Shown piece by piece: positions 47,425 through 59,072 of a stretch of DNA of 64,000 nt (position 1 is the stretch's first letter; each line of letters opens with the position of its first letter). Both the position numbers and the translations under genes were made by a program. Source of the DNA: Limosilactobacillus ingluviei DSM 15946 (GTDB lineage Bacteria > Bacillota > Bacilli > Lactobacillales > Lactobacillaceae); the NCBI RefSeq assembly GCF_001435775.1, contig NZ_AZFK01000076.1, forward strand, positions 1 through 64,000. Direction: 5' to 3'. The notes under the pieces are model-generated. The model did not search any database and had not been told where the DNA came from. It saw nothing but the letters and a program-made list of their open reading frames with translations.

Positions 47425-47469
47425 AGCAGGGCTTGGTTAGCCGGTTGGCCAACCGGGGCCTGCTTTTTT
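47425..47469 (+). terminator. Terminator of the DUF5692-like gene
   Basis: AGCAGG (47425-47430) pairs with CCTGCT (47459-47464), inner CCGGTT/AACCGG (47441-47446 with 47451-47456), followed by TTTTTT. Confidence 0.92.
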
Positions 47470-47520
47470 GTGCGGTTAAGTGACACGAAACCGGTTTTTT
47501 ACTTTTTTGACGAAAAAACC

Positions 47521-47549
47521 TTGATCTCCCGCGCCCTTTCTAGTATTAT
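47521..47549 (+). promoter_or_regulatory. Main promoter of the S10-spc-alpha cluster
   Basis: TTGATC (47521-47526), 17-bp spacer, TATTAT (47544-47549), about 165 bases before rpsJ. Confidence 0.7.
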
Positions 47550-47555
47550 AGAAAA

Positions 47556-47715
47556 AGTGCTGAACGACCGGGGCGAGAAAGCCACTCCCCCAACGGTTTA
47601 GCTGGTCAAGCAATGAAGTGGAAGGTTGCGACACACCCGGTTGCTTTGCCACAGGATGTGGCGGTAATTTCCACGGAGCTAGTCAAATTTCAAATCTGAC
47701 GAAGGAGGGAATACA
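47556..47715 (+). promoter_or_regulatory. Long structured leader of the ribosomal protein operon
   Basis: The roughly 160-base leader holds a perfect hairpin GCCACA/TGTGGC (47647-47652 with 47656-47661) inside an outer GTGGAA/TTCCAC helix, and several shorter stems. Leaders of S10 operons often bind L4 for feedback control. No family could be assigned by eye, so the regulatory role is an inference. Confidence 0.4.
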
Positions 47716-48024
47716 ATGGCAAAACAAAAGATTCGTATTCGTTTAAAGGCTTACGAACACCGCGTTTTGGATGAATCAGCTGACAAGATTGTTGAAACTG
47801 CAAAGCGGACTGGTGCTCAAATTTCAGGTCCTATCCCGCTTCCTACTGAACGGACTCTCTACACGGTTATCCGTTCACCACACAAGTTCAAGAAGTCTCG
47901 GGAACAATTTGAAATGCGGACCCACAAGCGGTTGATCGACATTATCGACCCAACGCCAAAGACGGTTGATGCTTTGATGAAGCTCGACTTGCCAAGTGGT
48001 GTTGACATTGAAATCAAGCTTTAA
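47716..48024 (+). CDS. rpsJ: Ribosomal protein S10
   Basis: A 102-residue small-subunit protein and first gene of the cluster. It starts [17 protein letters not shown] and keeps the loop GPIPLPTER, where NusB/NusE contacts occur; S10 is also NusE in antitermination. GAAGGAGG precedes ATG. The codon use is strongly optimized, as in all genes to rplQ. Confidence 0.99.
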   Translation: MAKQKIRIRLKAYEHRVLDESADKIVETAKRTGAQISGPIPLPTERTLYTVIRSPHKFKKSREQFEMRTHKRLIDIIDPTPKTVDALMKLDLPSGVDIEIKL

Positions 48025-48080
48025 TTTTAAACGTAACTACATTAAATAAACTAAAATCAAATTAAATTGGAGGTGTACTC

Positions 48081-48743
48081 ATGACCAAGGGAATCTTAGG
48101 TAAAAAGGTCGGCATGACTCAAGTCTTCACTGACAACGGTGAATTGGTTCCAGTTACTGTTATTGATGTAACGCCAAACGTTGTTCTGCAAGTCAAGACG
48201 GTTGAAAACGACGGTTACAACGCCGTTCAACTTGGTTTCGATGACAAGCGCGAAATCTTGAGCAACAAGGCCGAACAAGGTCATGTAGCAAAAGCTAACA
48301 CGAATCCTAAGCGCTTCATCGGTGAAATCCGCGACGCAGAATTAGGAGACGACATCAAAGTTGGTGACGAAATCAAGGCGGACGTATTCGCAGAAGGCGA
48401 AACGGTCGACGTTACGGGTGTCACTAAGGGTCATGGTTACCAAGGTAACATTCACAAAGATGGTCAACGGCGTGGGCCTATGGCACACGGTTCCCGTTAC
48501 CACCGGCGTCCTGGTTCCTTGGGTGCGATCATCAACCACGTCTTCAAGGGTAAGAAGTTGCCAGGTCGGATGGGTAACAACACTCGGACGATGCAACACT
48601 TGAAGGTTGTTAAGGTTGACTTGGAAAACAACGTTCTGTTGATCAAGGGGAACGTACCAGGCGCAAACAAGTCCTACGTAACGATTAAGAACTCGGTTAA
48701 GGCAAACACGAAGAAGAGCCTTAGCAAGCAACACAACAACTAA
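48081..48743 (+). CDS. rplC: Ribosomal protein L3
   Basis: A 220-residue large-subunit protein. The start [15 protein letters not shown] and the long loop [21 protein letters not shown], which reaches the peptidyl transferase centre, are typical. It follows rpsJ after 56 bases with a clear GGAGGTG. Confidence 0.99.
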   Translation: MTKGILGKKVGMTQVFTDNGELVPVTVIDVTPNVVLQVKTVENDGYNAVQLGFDDKREILSNKAEQGHVAKANTNPKRFIGEIRDAELGDDIKVGDEIKADVFAEGETVDVTGVTKGHGYQGNIHKDGQRRGPMAHGSRYHRRPGSLGAIINHVFKGKKLPGRMGNNTRTMQHLKVVKVDLENNVLLIKGNVPGANKSYVTIKNSVKANTKKSLSKQHNN

Positions 48744-48762
48744 GAAAGGAGGAAGTTAAGAT

Positions 48763-49386
48763 ATGACTAGCGTTGCATTATACAACCAAGACGGTAGCCA
48801 AAACGGTACTGTTGAATTAAACGATGCGATCTTCGCGGTTGAAGTTAACCAAAACGCAGAATACGAAGCTATTCTTCGCCAACGCGCTTCGTTGCGCCAA
48901 GGGACTCACGCCGTTAAGAACCGCTCTGCCGTTCGCGGTGGTGGTAAGAAGCCATGGCGGCAAAAGGGGACTGGTCGGGCTCGGCAAGGTTCCATTCGCG
49001 CCCCACAATTCCGTGGTGGTGGGATCGTCTTTGGCCCAACCCCTCGTTCCTACAACTACCGGCTGCCACGCAAGGTTCGCCAACTGGCTATCAAGTCTGC
49101 TTTGACGGAAAAGGTAGCTGCTAACAGCTTTGTAGTTGTTGATGGGTTGAACTTTGACGCACCAAAGACGAAGGAATTCGCCGGTGTATTAAACAACTTA
49201 AACGTCAACGAAAAGACGCTGATCGTTGTAACTGACGATGACAAGTTTGCAGCTCTGTCTGCACGGAACTTGGCTAACGTGACGGTGGTTACTCCAGCCG
49301 GGGTTAACATCTTGAACGTTGTCGATGCTCAAAAGATCGTCATCACTAAGTCAGCTCTTTCTCAAGTAGAGGAGGTGCTCGCATAA
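48763..49386 (+). CDS. rplD: Ribosomal protein L4
   Basis: A 207-residue large-subunit protein. The extended loop region [25 protein letters not shown] lines the exit tunnel. L4 is the usual feedback regulator of S10 operons through the leader upstream of rpsJ. Its stop overlaps the rplW start by one base. Confidence 0.99.
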   Translation: MTSVALYNQDGSQNGTVELNDAIFAVEVNQNAEYEAILRQRASLRQGTHAVKNRSAVRGGGKKPWRQKGTGRARQGSIRAPQFRGGGIVFGPTPRSYNYRLPRKVRQLAIKSALTEKVAANSFVVVDGLNFDAPKTKEFAGVLNNLNVNEKTLIVVTDDDKFAALSARNLANVTVVTPAGVNILNVVDAQKIVITKSALSQVEEVLA

Positions 49387-49679
49387 TGGAAGCACGCGAC
49401 ATCATTTTACGTCCTGTAATTACGGAAGCATCAACTGCTGCCATGGACGCTAAGCGCTACACTTTCGACGTTGACTTACGAGCAACCAAGACGCAAGTTA
49501 AGAATGCGGTCGAAGAAATCTTCGATGTAAAGGTTGTGAAGGTTAACATCATGAACGTTAAGGGCAAGCAAAAGCGCCAAGGCCGGTTTGTCGGCTACAC
49601 GAAGCGCCGTCGCAAGGCCATCGTTACGCTGTCCGCTGATTCCAACGAAATCAAGTTGTTCAGCGATGACAACGAATAA
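49386..49679 (+). CDS. rplW: Ribosomal protein L23
   Basis: A 97-residue large-subunit protein at the tunnel exit, where trigger factor and SRP dock. [13 protein letters not shown] and [24 protein letters not shown] are conserved. Translationally coupled to rplD by a 1-base overlap (TAATG). Confidence 0.99.
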   Translation: MEARDIILRPVITEASTAAMDAKRYTFDVDLRATKTQVKNAVEEIFDVKVVKVNIMNVKGKQKRQGRFVGYTKRRRKAIVTLSADSNEIKLFSDDNE

Positions 49680-49705
49680 TTTTTAAAGGTTAGGAGGAAA
49701 ACACA

Positions 49706-50551
49706 GTGGGAATTCGTAAGTACAAAGGGACCACTAATGGTCGCCGGAATATGAACGGATACGACTTCGCTGAAATCACGAAGACGACTCCGGAAAAGTC
49801 ATTACTGGCACCATTAAAGCACACTGCTGGTCGTAACAACTACGGTCACATGACTGTTCGTCACCGTGGTGGTGGGACGAAGCGTCAATACCGGATCATC
49901 GACTTCAAGCGGATCAAGGATGATGTTCCAGCAACGGTTAAGGCAATCGAATACGATCCAAACCGGACTGCTAACATCGCATTGATCGTCTACGCTGACG
50001 GGATCAAGTCCTACATCTTGGCACCAAAGGGGCTTAAGGTTGGGATGACGGTTCAATCCGGTCCAGAAGCCGACATCAAGGTTGGTAACACGCTGCCACT
50101 GAAGAACATCCCAGTTGGGACTGTTATTCACAACATTGAATTGAAGCCAGGCAAGGGTGGTCAATTAACCCGGGCCGCTGGGACTTCTGCTCAACTGTTG
50201 GGTAAGGAAGAAAAGTACGTATTGGTTCGCCTCTCATCTGGTGAAGTTCGGATGATCCTGGCTGCTTGCCGGGCAACGATCGGGGCAATGGGGAACGACG
50301 AACACGCCCTCTTGATCAAGGGGAAGGCCGGTCGGTCACGTTACGCTGGTCAACGGCCACACGTTCGTGGTTCTGTAATGAACCCTAACGACCACCCACA
50401 CGGTGGTGGGGAAGGTAAGGCACCAGTTGGTTTACCATCACCACTGTCTCCATGGGGTAAGAAGACTGTTGGTAAGAAGACTCGTTCACACAAGGCTCGT
50501 TCCAACAAGTTCATCGTTCGTGGTCGCAAGCGTGGTCCACACACTCGTTAA
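49706..50551 (+). CDS. rplB: Ribosomal protein L2
   Basis: A 281-residue large-subunit protein essential for peptidyl transfer. [19 protein letters not shown] near the start and the C-terminal [19 protein letters not shown], with its conserved His, are diagnostic. It starts with GTG after AGGAGG. Confidence 0.99.
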   Translation: MGIRKYKGTTNGRRNMNGYDFAEITKTTPEKSLLAPLKHTAGRNNYGHMTVRHRGGGTKRQYRIIDFKRIKDDVPATVKAIEYDPNRTANIALIVYADGIKSYILAPKGLKVGMTVQSGPEADIKVGNTLPLKNIPVGTVIHNIELKPGKGGQLTRAAGTSAQLLGKEEKYVLVRLSSGEVRMILAACRATIGAMGNDEHALLIKGKAGRSRYAGQRPHVRGSVMNPNDHPHGGGEGKAPVGLPSPLSPWGKKTVGKKTRSHKARSNKFIVRGRKRGPHTR

Positions 50552-50582
50552 TATCTAAACTTACCCGAGAGGAGGTACAAAA

Positions 50583-50867
50583 ATGGCTCGTAGTTTGAAA
50601 AAGGGACCGTTCGCTGATGCTCACCTGTTAAAGAAGGTTGAAGCACAAGCTGACAGTGAAAAGAAGACGGTCATCAAGACCTGGTCACGTCGCTCTACCA
50701 TTTACCCAAGCTTCATTGGTTTAACCTTTGCAGTTTATGATGGTCGCAAGCACGTCCCAGTGTACGTACAAGAAGACATGGTCGGTCACAAGCTTGGTGA
50801 ATTTGTGCCAACGCGGACTTTCCATGGTCATGCATCTGACGACAAGAAGACTGGTAAGAAGAAGTAA
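50583..50867 (+). CDS. rpsS: Ribosomal protein S19
   Basis: A 94-residue small-subunit head protein: [17 protein letters not shown], then [30 protein letters not shown]. It contacts S13, whose gene is later in this cluster. AGAGGAGG precedes ATG. Confidence 0.99.
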   Translation: MARSLKKGPFADAHLLKKVEAQADSEKKTVIKTWSRRSTIYPSFIGLTFAVYDGRKHVPVYVQEDMVGHKLGEFVPTRTFHGHASDDKKTGKKK

Positions 50868-50882
50868 GGAGGGAATTGAGAA

Positions 50883-51230
50883 ATGGCTGAAAACGTTACT
50901 TCAGCTAAGGCAACTGCCAAGATGGTTCGGATCTCTGCCCGCAAGGTACGCCTTGTCTTGGACACGATTCGCAACAAGACGGTTGCTGAAGCCTTTGCTA
51001 TTCTGAAGTTCACTCCAAACGGTGCTGCTTCAGACGTCGAAAAAGTATTAAAATCTGCTGTTGCAAACGCTGAAAACAACTTTGACCTGGATCGGGCTTC
51101 ATTGGTTGTTAGCGAAGCCTTTGCCAACGAAGGACCAACCTTAAAGCGGTTCCGTCCTCGTGCCAAGGGTTCTGCTTCACCAATCAACAAGCGGACCAGT
51201 CACATCACAGTGGTTGTTACAGAAAAATAG
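50883..51230 (+). CDS. rplV: Ribosomal protein L22
   Basis: A 115-residue large-subunit protein. [19 protein letters not shown] and the C-terminal beta-hairpin [25 protein letters not shown], which reaches into the exit tunnel near the macrolide site, are seen. Confidence 0.99.
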   Translation: MAENVTSAKATAKMVRISARKVRLVLDTIRNKTVAEAFAILKFTPNGAASDVEKVLKSAVANAENNFDLDRASLVVSEAFANEGPTLKRFRPRAKGSASPINKRTSHITVVVTEK

Positions 51231-51242
51231 GAGGAATGAATA

Positions 51243-51890
51243 GTGGGTCAAAAGATTAATCCTAATGGTTTCCGTGTTGGGGTCATTCGTCCATGGACTG
51301 CTAAGTGGTATGCAGACAAGAACTACGCTGCTTACTTGAACGAAGACCTCCGGATCCGTCAATACATCGAAAAGCGACTTGCTGATGCCTCTGTGTCAAC
51401 CATCGAAATTGAACGGGCTGCTAACCGCGTCAACGTTTCAATTCACACTGCACGGCCAGGGATGGTCATCGGTAAGGGTGGTTCAGAAGTTGAAGCACTT
51501 CGCTTGGAACTGAACAAGTTAACTGGCAAGCGGGTTCACATCAACGTAATCGAAATCAAGAAGCCTGACTTAGATGCTCACTTGGTTGGGGTTAACGTTG
51601 CTGAACAACTTGAAAACCGGATCGCCTTCCGGCGGGCAATGCGCGGTGCTATCCAACGCGCTATGCGGGCCGGTGCTAAGGGGATCAAGATCCAAGTTGC
51701 TGGGCGTTTGAACGGGGCAGATATGTCACGGATCGAATCCTACTCTGAAGGGACGGTTCCGCTGCACACCCTGCGTGCCGACATCGACTACTCCTGGGAT
51801 GAAGCCCGGACCACTTACGGTCAACTCGGGATCAAGACCTGGATCTACCGCGGTGAAGTTCTGCCAGAAAAGAAGAATGGAGGGAAGTAA
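51243..51890 (+). CDS. rpsC: Ribosomal protein S3
   Basis: A 215-residue small-subunit protein with a KH domain ([17 protein letters not shown]) that lines the mRNA entry. [17 protein letters not shown] is the usual start. It begins with GTG 51243 after AGGAGG, and rplP follows 3 bases after its stop. Confidence 0.99.
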   Translation: MGQKINPNGFRVGVIRPWTAKWYADKNYAAYLNEDLRIRQYIEKRLADASVSTIEIERAANRVNVSIHTARPGMVIGKGGSEVEALRLELNKLTGKRVHINVIEIKKPDLDAHLVGVNVAEQLENRIAFRRAMRGAIQRAMRAGAKGIKIQVAGRLNGADMSRIESYSEGTVPLHTLRADIDYSWDEARTTYGQLGIKTWIYRGEVLPEKKNGGK

Positions 51891-51893
51891 GAC

Positions 51894-52328
51894 ATGTTAG
51901 TACCAAAGCGTGTAAAGCACCGTAAGGTTCAACGTGGCCACATGCGTGGTGAAGCTAAGGGTGGCAAGACCGTTAGCTTTGGTGAATTTGGTCTGCAAGC
52001 GTTGGATTCCCACTGGATTTCTAACCGTCAGATCGAAGCTGCTCGTATTGCAATGACCCGTCACATGAAGCGTGGTGGTAAGGTTTGGATCAAGATCTTC
52101 CCACACCTTTCATACACTAGCAAGGGTGTTGGTGTCCGGATGGGTAATGGTAAGGGTGCTCCCGAAGGTTGGGTTGCCCCAGTTAAGCGCGGTAAGGTTA
52201 TGTTTGAAGTTGCCGGGGTGCCTGAAGAAGTTGCCCGCGAAGCCCTTCGCCTTGCCGGTCAAAAGCTGCCAGTTCGCACTAAGATTTTAAAGCGTGAGGA
52301 AGTAGGTGGACAATCTAATGAAGACTAA
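51894..52328 (+). CDS. rplP: Ribosomal protein L16
   Basis: A 144-residue large-subunit protein that helps place the A-site t[22 protein letters not shown] and [23 protein letters not shown] are conserved. Its last 11 bases overlap the rpmC start. Confidence 0.99.
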   Translation: MLVPKRVKHRKVQRGHMRGEAKGGKTVSFGEFGLQALDSHWISNRQIEAARIAMTRHMKRGGKVWIKIFPHLSYTSKGVGVRMGNGKGAPEGWVAPVKRGKVMFEVAGVPEEVAREALRLAGQKLPVRTKILKREEVGGQSNED

Positions 52329-52524
52329 AGATTTTGTACAAGAACTGAATGGATTAACCACTGAGCAATTGCTGAACCGGGAAAAGGAATTGAAGGAACA
52401 ATTGTTTAACTTACGTTTCCAATTAGCAACCGGCCAGTTGGAAAACACTGCAAGCCTTAAGAGCGTTCGCAAGGATATTGCACGGGTTAAGACGGTTCTT
52501 CGCCAACAAGAATTAAACAAATAA
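52318..52524 (+). CDS. rpmC: Ribosomal protein L29
   Basis: A 68-residue helical protein by the tunnel exit: [19 protein letters not shown], then [20 protein letters not shown]. The frame extends back to GTG 52306, but AGGTGGA sits at proper distance only to ATG 52318. Confidence 0.98.
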   Translation: MKTKDFVQELNGLTTEQLLNREKELKEQLFNLRFQLATGQLENTASLKSVRKDIARVKTVLRQQELNK

Positions 52525-52548
52525 GAATACGAAAAGGAGGATTAGCGC

Positions 52549-52815
52549 ATGAGTGACGAACGTAATGCACGTAAGGTGTACCAAGGTCGTGTCGTTTCTG
52601 ACAAGATGGACAAGACGATTACTGTCGTAATTGACACTTACAAGAGTGCTCCAATTTACGGCAAGCGGGTTAAGTACTCCAAGAAGTTCTACGCCCACGA
52701 TGAAAACAACGAAGCTCACGTAGGTGACACCGTTCAAATTATGGAAACGCGGCCATTGTCCGCAAAGAAGCGTTTCCGTCTTGTTAAGGTTGTTGAAAAG
52801 GCCGTTATCCTGTAA
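52549..52815 (+). CDS. rpsQ: Ribosomal protein S17
   Basis: An 88-residue small-subunit OB-fold protein: [33 protein letters not shown] and [23 protein letters not shown] precedes ATG. Confidence 0.99.
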   Translation: MSDERNARKVYQGRVVSDKMDKTITVVIDTYKSAPIYGKRVKYSKKFYAHDENNEAHVGDTVQIMETRPLSAKKRFRLVKVVEKAVIL

Positions 52816-52873
52816 ACCTTAACCACATTCGTATTCTTAATTCTTACTTAGAGATGGAAGGAGGACATTAACC

Positions 52874-53242
52874 GTGATTCAACAAGAAAGTCGGTTGAAG
52901 GTCGCTGATAACTCTGGTGCCCGCGAAATCTTGGTTATCAAGATTTTGGGTGGTTCTCGGGTTAAGACCGGTAATATTGGTGATATTATTGTTGCTACTG
53001 TAAAACAAGCAACACCAGGTGGCGTTGTCAAAAAGGGTGACGTTGTAAAGGCAGTTGTCGTACGGACTAAGCACGGTCTGCACCGGAAGGATGGTTCTTA
53101 CATCAAGTTTGATGAAAACGCAGCTGTTTTGATCAACAACGACAAGAGCCCAAAGGGTACCCGTATTTTTGGCCCAATCGCTCGTGAGTTACGTGATGAC
53201 GACTACATGAAGATCGTCTCACTGGCCCCAGAAGTTCTGTAA
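52874..53242 (+). CDS. rplN: Ribosomal protein L14
   Basis: A 122-residue large-subunit protein: [19 protein letters not shown] and the end [19 protein letters not shown]. It starts with GTG 52874 after GAAGGAGG. The 58-base gap from rpsQ is the position of the S10-to-spc boundary in many bacteria. Confidence 0.99.
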   Translation: MIQQESRLKVADNSGAREILVIKILGGSRVKTGNIGDIIVATVKQATPGGVVKKGDVVKAVVVRTKHGLHRKDGSYIKFDENAAVLINNDKSPKGTRIFGPIARELRDDDYMKIVSLAPEVL

Positions 53243-53273
53243 GATTACCGAAAATAAGGAGGTGCACTACCAC

Positions 53274-53582
53274 ATGTTTTTAAAGACAGGTGACAAGGTT
53301 CGCGTCATCACCGGTAAGGATAAGGGCAAGGAAGGCACGATCAAGAAGACCTTGGCAAAGGAAAACCGCGTGATCGTTGAAGGTGTTAACATGATTAAGA
53401 AGCACCAAAAGCCAACCAGCATGAACCCTAACGGCGGCATCGTGGACACCGAAGCTCCAATTCAAGCTTCAAACGTGATGTTGATTGACCCATCCACCAA
53501 CGAACCAACTCGGGTTGGCTTCCAAGTGGTTGATGGCAAGAAGGTTCGGATTGCCAAGAAGTCAGGCAAGCAAATTGACTAA
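53274..53582 (+). CDS. rplX: Ribosomal protein L24
   Basis: A 102-residue large-subunit assembly initiator with a KOW motif ([20 protein letters not shown]). ATG 53274 follows AAGGAGGTG; the four-codon extension from 53262 overlaps that site and is unlikely. Confidence 0.98.
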   Translation: MFLKTGDKVRVITGKDKGKEGTIKKTLAKENRVIVEGVNMIKKHQKPTSMNPNGGIVDTEAPIQASNVMLIDPSTNEPTRVGFQVVDGKKVRIAKKSGKQID

Positions 53583-53611
53583 TTTTTCTGGGAAGGAGGA
53601 ATAACTAGATT

Positions 53612-54154
53612 ATGGAAAACCGTTTAAAGGCTAAGTACGAAAATGAAGTTCGCCCAAGCCTGATCGAAAAGTTTAACTACTCTTCTGTAATGGCTACCCC
53701 AAAGATTGACAAGATTGTCTTGAACATGGGGGTTGGTGACGCTACGCAAAACTCCAAGAACTTGGACGAAGCTGTCGAAGAATTAGGTCTGATCTCAGGT
53801 CAAAAGCCATTAATTACGAAGGCAAAGAAGTCTATCGCCGGCTTCCGTCTGCGTGAAGGGATGCAAATTGGTGCCAAGGTTACCTTGCGTGGTGAACGCA
53901 TGTATGACTTCTTGGACAAGCTGATCAACGTTTCATTGCCTCGGGTGCGTGACTTCCGTGGGGTTTCCAACAAGTCCTTCGATGGTCGCGGTAACTACAC
54001 TTTAGGGGTTCGGGAACAACTGATCTTCCCAGAAATTGATTACGATAACGTTAAGCGGGTTCGCGGGCTGGATATCGTCATTGTTACGACTGCTAACAGC
54101 GACGAAGAAGGTCACGAATTATTGGCACAATTAGGTATGCCATTCGCTAAGTAA
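53612..54154 (+). CDS. rplE: Ribosomal protein L5
   Basis: A 180-residue large-subunit protein that binds 5S rRNA and the P-site t[36 protein letters not shown] and [27 protein letters not shown] precedes ATG. Confidence 0.99.
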   Translation: MENRLKAKYENEVRPSLIEKFNYSSVMATPKIDKIVLNMGVGDATQNSKNLDEAVEELGLISGQKPLITKAKKSIAGFRLREGMQIGAKVTLRGERMYDFLDKLINVSLPRVRDFRGVSNKSFDGRGNYTLGVREQLIFPEIDYDNVKRVRGLDIVIVTTANSDEEGHELLAQLGMPFAK

Positions 54155-54169
54155 AAGGAGGTTCCACAA

Positions 54170-54355
54170 TTGGCTAAAAAATCAATGATCGCTAAGTGCA
54201 ACCGTCCAGCCAAGTTCTCAACGCAAGAATACACGCGTTGCGAACGTTGTGGCCGTCCGCACTCAGTTTACCGTAAATTCCACTTATGCCGGATTTGCTT
54301 ACGTGAACTTGCCCATGATGGTCAAATTCCTGGGATGAAGAAGGCTAGTTGGTAA
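54170..54355 (+). CDS. rpsN: Ribosomal protein S14, zinc (short) form
   Basis: A 61-residue type Z S14. Two CxxC pairs, CERC and CRIC (Cys 24, 27, 40 and 43), bind zinc. It begins with TTG 54170, placed correctly after AAAGGAGG. The short zinc form is the common one in lactobacilli. Confidence 0.98.
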   Translation: MAKKSMIAKCNRPAKFSTQEYTRCERCGRPHSVYRKFHLCRICLRELAHDGQIPGMKKASW

Positions 54356-54387
54356 ACAAATCAACGACAAAAGGAGGAAAAAACACG

Positions 54388-54786
54388 ATGTCTATGAGTG
54401 ATCCAATTGCAGATTTCTTAACTCGTATTCGGAACGCCAACTTGGCACACCACGAATCAGTTGAAGCACCTGCATCAAAGATGAAGAAGGACATCGCCGA
54501 AATCTTGAAGCAAGAAGGCTTCATTCGCGATGTTGAATACGTAGATGACAACAAGCAAGGCATCATCCGTGTCTTCTTGAAGTACGGCAAGGACGGCGAA
54601 CGGGTTATCTCTGGTTTGAAGCGGATTTCCAAGCCAGGGCTGCGTTCTTACGTCAAGGCTGATGCTGTGCCAAAGGTCTTGAATGGTTTAGGGATTGCCA
54701 TTATCTCAACGTCCAACGGCGTTGTGACTGACAAGGTTGCCCGGGCCAAGAAGGTCGGTGGCGAAGTCATCGCTTACGTATGGTAA
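54388..54786 (+). CDS. rpsH: Ribosomal protein S8
   Basis: A 132-residue small-subunit protein: [18 protein letters not shown] and the end [20 protein letters not shown]. The frame extends to 54349, overlapping rpsN; ATG 54388 after AAGGAGG is preferred. S8 regulates spc operons in some bacteria. Confidence 0.98.
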   Translation: MSMSDPIADFLTRIRNANLAHHESVEAPASKMKKDIAEILKQEGFIRDVEYVDDNKQGIIRVFLKYGKDGERVISGLKRISKPGLRSYVKADAVPKVLNGLGIAIISTSNGVVTDKVARAKKVGGEVIAYVW

Positions 54787-54814
54787 TCAAATTTAACGGT
54801 TAGGAGGTGTAGAA

Positions 54815-55351
54815 ATGAGTCGTATTGGTTACAAAGAAATTGACCTGCCAGAAAACGTAGAAGTTACTCAAGCCGGTGACGTGGTTACGGTTAAGGGTCC
54901 TAAGGGTACGCTTTCCCGTGAAATTTCACCATTGATTAAGATGAGCGTTGAAGGCAACGTGGTGAAGTTTGAACGTTCCGCTGAAGACAACAAGACGCGC
55001 GCCCTGCACGGGACGACGCGGGCAAACGTCAACAACATGGTTGAAGGGGTTACGAACGGCTTCAAGAAGACCATGAAGTTAGTCGGGGTTGGTTACCGGG
55101 CCCAATTCAAGGGTGACAAGCTGATCTTGACGGTTGGTTACTCCAACCCGGTTGAAATGGACAAGCCAGCGGATCTGGACGTTAAGGTTCCTGACAACAC
55201 CACGATCGAAATCAGCGGGATCGACAAGCAAGCCGTTGGGGACTTCGCTGCTGAAGTCCGGGCCGTTCGGTCACCAGAACCTTACAAGGGTAAGGGTATT
55301 CGCTACGAAAACGAACACATCTCCCTTAAGGAAGGTAAGACTGGTAAGTAA
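54815..55351 (+). CDS. rplF: Ribosomal protein L6
   Basis: A 178-residue large-subunit protein near the factor-binding site: [31 protein letters not shown] and the C-terminal [26 protein letters not shown] precedes ATG. Confidence 0.99.
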   Translation: MSRIGYKEIDLPENVEVTQAGDVVTVKGPKGTLSREISPLIKMSVEGNVVKFERSAEDNKTRALHGTTRANVNNMVEGVTNGFKKTMKLVGVGYRAQFKGDKLILTVGYSNPVEMDKPADLDVKVPDNTTIEISGIDKQAVGDFAAEVRAVRSPEPYKGKGIRYENEHISLKEGKTGK

Positions 55352-55407
55352 TCGTTACTTGCTAGCAAGTTAACTAATCATAAAATAAATTTATAGAGGT
55401 GAAAATT

Positions 55408-55764
55408 GTGATTTCTAAGCCAGATAAGAACAAGATCCGTCAACGTCGCCACAAGCGCGTTCGCGGGAAGATCTCTGGTACTGCAGAGCGCCCACGTTTA
55501 AGTGTTTACCGTTCCAACAAAAACATTTACGCTCAATTGATTGATGACGTAAAGGGTGTGACGCTCGCAAGTGCCTCAACTTTGGACAGTGAAGTAAGTG
55601 GCAAGACCAAGTCTGAACAAGCTGCCGGCGTTGGTGCTTTGATTGCCAAGCGCGGGGTTGAAAAGAACATTTCCGTTGTTGTTTTCGACCGGGGTGGCTA
55701 CCTGTACCACGGTCGGGTACAAGCCTTGGCTGAAGCTGCTCGCGAAAACGGTCTGCAATTCTAA
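55408..55764 (+). CDS. rplR: Ribosomal protein L18
   Basis: A 118-residue 5S rRNA-binding protein: [20 protein letters not shown] and [27 protein letters not shown] suits GTG 55408, not the upstream GTG 55399 that lies inside it. Confidence 0.98.
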   Translation: MISKPDKNKIRQRRHKRVRGKISGTAERPRLSVYRSNKNIYAQLIDDVKGVTLASASTLDSEVSGKTKSEQAAGVGALIAKRGVEKNISVVVFDRGGYLYHGRVQALAEAARENGLQF

Positions 55765-55785
55765 GAAAAGGAGGAATAACCCGTA

Positions 55786-56295
55786 ATGGCATCATCATCA
55801 TTTATTGATCCAGCTAAGTTGGATCTGGAAGATCAAGTCGTTTCCATCAACCGGATCACCAAGGTTGTTAAGGGTGGTCGTCGTCTGCGTTTTGCAGCCT
55901 TGGTTGTTGTCGGCGACAAGAACGGCCACGTTGGTTTTGGGACTGGGAAGGCCCAAGAAGTTCCTGAAGCAATTCGGAAGGCTTCTGCCGCAGCACAAAA
56001 GAACTTGATCGAAGTGCCAGTAGTAGGTACTACGATTCCTCACGAAGTAATCGGTACTTACGGCGGTGGTAAGATTTTGCTTAAGCCTGCTGTTGAAGGT
56101 TCCGGGGTTGCTGCTGGGGGTGCAGTTCGTAACGTTATGGAACTCGCCGGGATTGACGACGTTACTTCCAAGCGGCTTGGGAGCAACACGCCAATCAACG
56201 TTGTACGGGCAACCTTTGAAGGTTTGAAGGCCTTGAAGAGTGCGGAAGAAGTTGCTAAGTTGCGTGGCGTTTCTGTTGACCACTTGGCAGAATAG
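55786..56295 (+). CDS. rpsE: Ribosomal protein S5
   Basis: A 169-residue small-subunit protein with the double-stranded RNA-binding fold: [19 protein letters not shown] and [21 protein letters not shown]. It helps decoding accuracy. AAAGGAGG precedes ATG. Confidence 0.99.
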   Translation: MASSSFIDPAKLDLEDQVVSINRITKVVKGGRRLRFAALVVVGDKNGHVGFGTGKAQEVPEAIRKASAAAQKNLIEVPVVGTTIPHEVIGTYGGGKILLKPAVEGSGVAAGGAVRNVMELAGIDDVTSKRLGSNTPINVVRATFEGLKALKSAEEVAKLRGVSVDHLAE

Positions 56296-56306
56296 GAGGA
56301 CATATC

Positions 56307-56489
56307 ATGGCTAAAGTTAAAGTTACTTTAATCCGGAGTGCTGCCCACCGCCAACCAACTCAACGTCGGACTGTTAAGGCGCTGGGCCTTGGCAAGATTA
56401 ACAGCTCCGTTATCCTCCCAGATAACGCGGCTACTCGTGGGGCAATCTTTAAGGTCGCTCACTTAGTTTCGATTGAAGAAGTTAAGTAA
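56307..56489 (+). CDS. rpmD: Ribosomal protein L30
   Basis: A 60-residue large-subunit protein: [20 protein letters not shown] and [24 protein letters not shown] precedes ATG. Confidence 0.98.
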   Translation: MAKVKVTLIRSAAHRQPTQRRTVKALGLGKINSSVILPDNAATRGAIFKVAHLVSIEEVK

Positions 56490-56519
56490 TTAAAAACTAA
56501 ATAAGGAGGTGCCTATCAC

Positions 56520-56957
56520 ATGAAGTTAAACGAATTGCAACCTGCTGAAGGTTCTCGTTTTAAGCGTCTGCGCAAGGGACGCGGTCTTTCATCCGGCCAC
56601 GGTTTTACGTCTGGTCGGGGGACCAAGGGTCAAAAGGCGCACGGTAAGACGCGTCTTGGCTTCGAAGGGGGCCAAATGCCACTCTACCGGCAAAAGCCAA
56701 AGCGTGGTTTTACCAGCATGAACCACAAGGATTACGCCTTGGTTAGCTTAACGACTTTAAACACCCGTTTTGAAGACGGGGCTGAAGTTACGCCAGAAGC
56801 TTTGATGGCAGCTGGGATCGTTAAGAACCAAAAGAGCGGGATCAAGGTTCTGGGGAATGGTCAACTCACCAAGAAGTTAACGGTCAAGGCCCACCAATTC
56901 TCTGCTTCTGCTAAAGCAGCGATTGAAGCAGCCGGTGGTACGACTGAGGTGATTTAA
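56520..56957 (+). CDS. rplO: Ribosomal protein L15
   Basis: A 145-residue large-subunit assembly protein: [20 protein letters not shown], then [20 protein letters not shown]. It overlaps secY by one base (TAATG), a coupling common in this cluster. Confidence 0.99.
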   Translation: MKLNELQPAEGSRFKRLRKGRGLSSGHGFTSGRGTKGQKAHGKTRLGFEGGQMPLYRQKPKRGFTSMNHKDYALVSLTTLNTRFEDGAEVTPEALMAAGIVKNQKSGIKVLGNGQLTKKLTVKAHQFSASAKAAIEAAGGTTEVI

Positions 56958-58264
56958 TGTTTTCAACCGCCAGAAATGCATTCAAGGTTAAAGAAATCCG
57001 TTCGCGGATTCTTTTTACCTTGTTTGTGTTGGTTGTTTACCGGTTAGGTGCATCAATTACGGTTCCGGGGGTTAATGCCGCTGCCTTGACGCAACTCTCT
57101 TCATCGGGATTAGCGTCGATTCTGAATACGTTCAGTGGGGGCGGACTCCAGAATTATTCGTTATTTGCAATGGGGGTTTCACCTTATATCACGGCCCAAA
57201 TTGTGGTTCAGTTGCTGCAAATGGACATCGTACCGAAGTTCGTGGAATGGAGCAAGCAAGGTGAAGTGGGACGTCGGAAGTTAAATCAGGCGACCCGTTG
57301 GTTAACTATTGTTCTAGGTTTCGTCCAGTCAATTGGGATTACCGCTGGATTTAATGCGCTCAGCACAATTAAATTGGTGAACAATCCTGGGGTTGAAACC
57401 TATTTAACGATCGGTCTGATTCTGACGGCCGGAACGATGTTTGCCACCTGGATGGGTGACATGATCACCGAGCGGGGGTTAGGGAACGGGGTTTCCGTTC
57501 TGATCTTCGCCGGGATCATCGCTTCGATGCCTTCAGGGATCAGCCAACTCTGGAACGACCAAATTACTGGTGAATCCGGTACGGACCTCTGGATGGGGAT
57601 TGGGTTCATCGCCTTGGTTGTGGTTGCCCTATTGATTATCGTGGCGTTCGTTACTTGGGTGCAACAAGCGGAACGGCGGTTGCCGATCCAATACACCCGA
57701 CGGACCACGACTTCGCCAAAGAACAGTTACCTGCCGTTGAAGTTAAATGTTTCCGGGGTGATTCCGGTGATTTTTGCCGGCTCCTTTATTTCTACGCCCC
57801 AAACGATTCTGATGGCTTTCCAGAAGAATCATGGTGGCGATACTTGGTATCAAGTTATGACGGAAATCTTTAATTTACAGTCCACGGCGGGGATCAGCCT
57901 GTACATCTTTTTGATTGTGATCTTTACTTTCTTCTACGCCTTTGTTCAGGTCAACCCTGAAAAGTTAGCGGAAAACTTGCAAAAGCAAGGGAGTTACATC
58001 ACAGGAGTTTGGCCGGGGAAAGGAACCCAGGACTATGTGTCCGGGCTCTTAATGCGGTTGAGCTCAGTGGGGTCACTTTTCTTAGGGCTGGTTTCATTGA
58101 TTCCACTGCTGGCCAGCAATATTTGGAACCTCAGCCAGTCAATTGGCTTAGGGGGGACGAGTTTGCTGATCGTGGTGCAAATCGCTTTGGACGTCAACCG
58201 GCAATTAAATGGTCTTACAATGAAGCGCGAGTACATCGGCTTCATTCACGATGGAGAAGCTTAA
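56957..58264 (+). CDS. secY: Preprotein translocase subunit SecY
   Basis: A 435-residue, ten-helix membrane channel. TFSGGGLQNYSLFAMGVSPY, the loops VEWSKQGEVGRRKLNQ and KNSYLPLKLNVSGVIPVIFA and GTSLLIVVQIALDVNRQL are conserved. It exports unfolded proteins with SecE and SecG; secG is at 31.5 kb. Codon bias is weaker than in the ribosomal genes. Confidence 0.99.
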   Translation: MFSTARNAFKVKEIRSRILFTLFVLVVYRLGASITVPGVNAAALTQLSSSGLASILNTFSGGGLQNYSLFAMGVSPYITAQIVVQLLQMDIVPKFVEWSKQGEVGRRKLNQATRWLTIVLGFVQSIGITAGFNALSTIKLVNNPGVETYLTIGLILTAGTMFATWMGDMITERGLGNGVSVLIFAGIIASMPSGISQLWNDQITGESGTDLWMGIGFIALVVVALLIIVAFVTWVQQAERRLPIQYTRRTTTSPKNSYLPLKLNVSGVIPVIFAGSFISTPQTILMAFQKNHGGDTWYQVMTEIFNLQSTAGISLYIFLIVIFTFFYAFVQVNPEKLAENLQKQGSYITGVWPGKGTQDYVSGLLMRLSSVGSLFLGLVSLIPLLASNIWNLSQSIGLGGTSLLIVVQIALDVNRQLNGLTMKREYIGFIHDGEA

Positions 58265-58933
<669 letters not shown>

Positions 58934-59003
58934 GCGAAAGAAAGGTTTATCTTGCATCACGGGATAAGCTGTGTTAAACTATGCAAGGTTTATCTAGCTC
59001 GCA

Positions 59004-59035
59004 GTGGGTAGCGGATTTCCGCTTCCCACCTTTTT
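59004..59035 (+). terminator. Terminator or attenuator between adk and infA
   Basis: GTGGG (59004-59008) pairs with CCCAC (59025-59029) around GCGGA/TCCGC, followed by TTTTT. Probably partial, since infA onward belongs to the same cluster. Confidence 0.8.
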
Positions 59036-59072
59036 ACGTAAATTCTGAGAAACGGCAAGGAGGAACCGCGCA

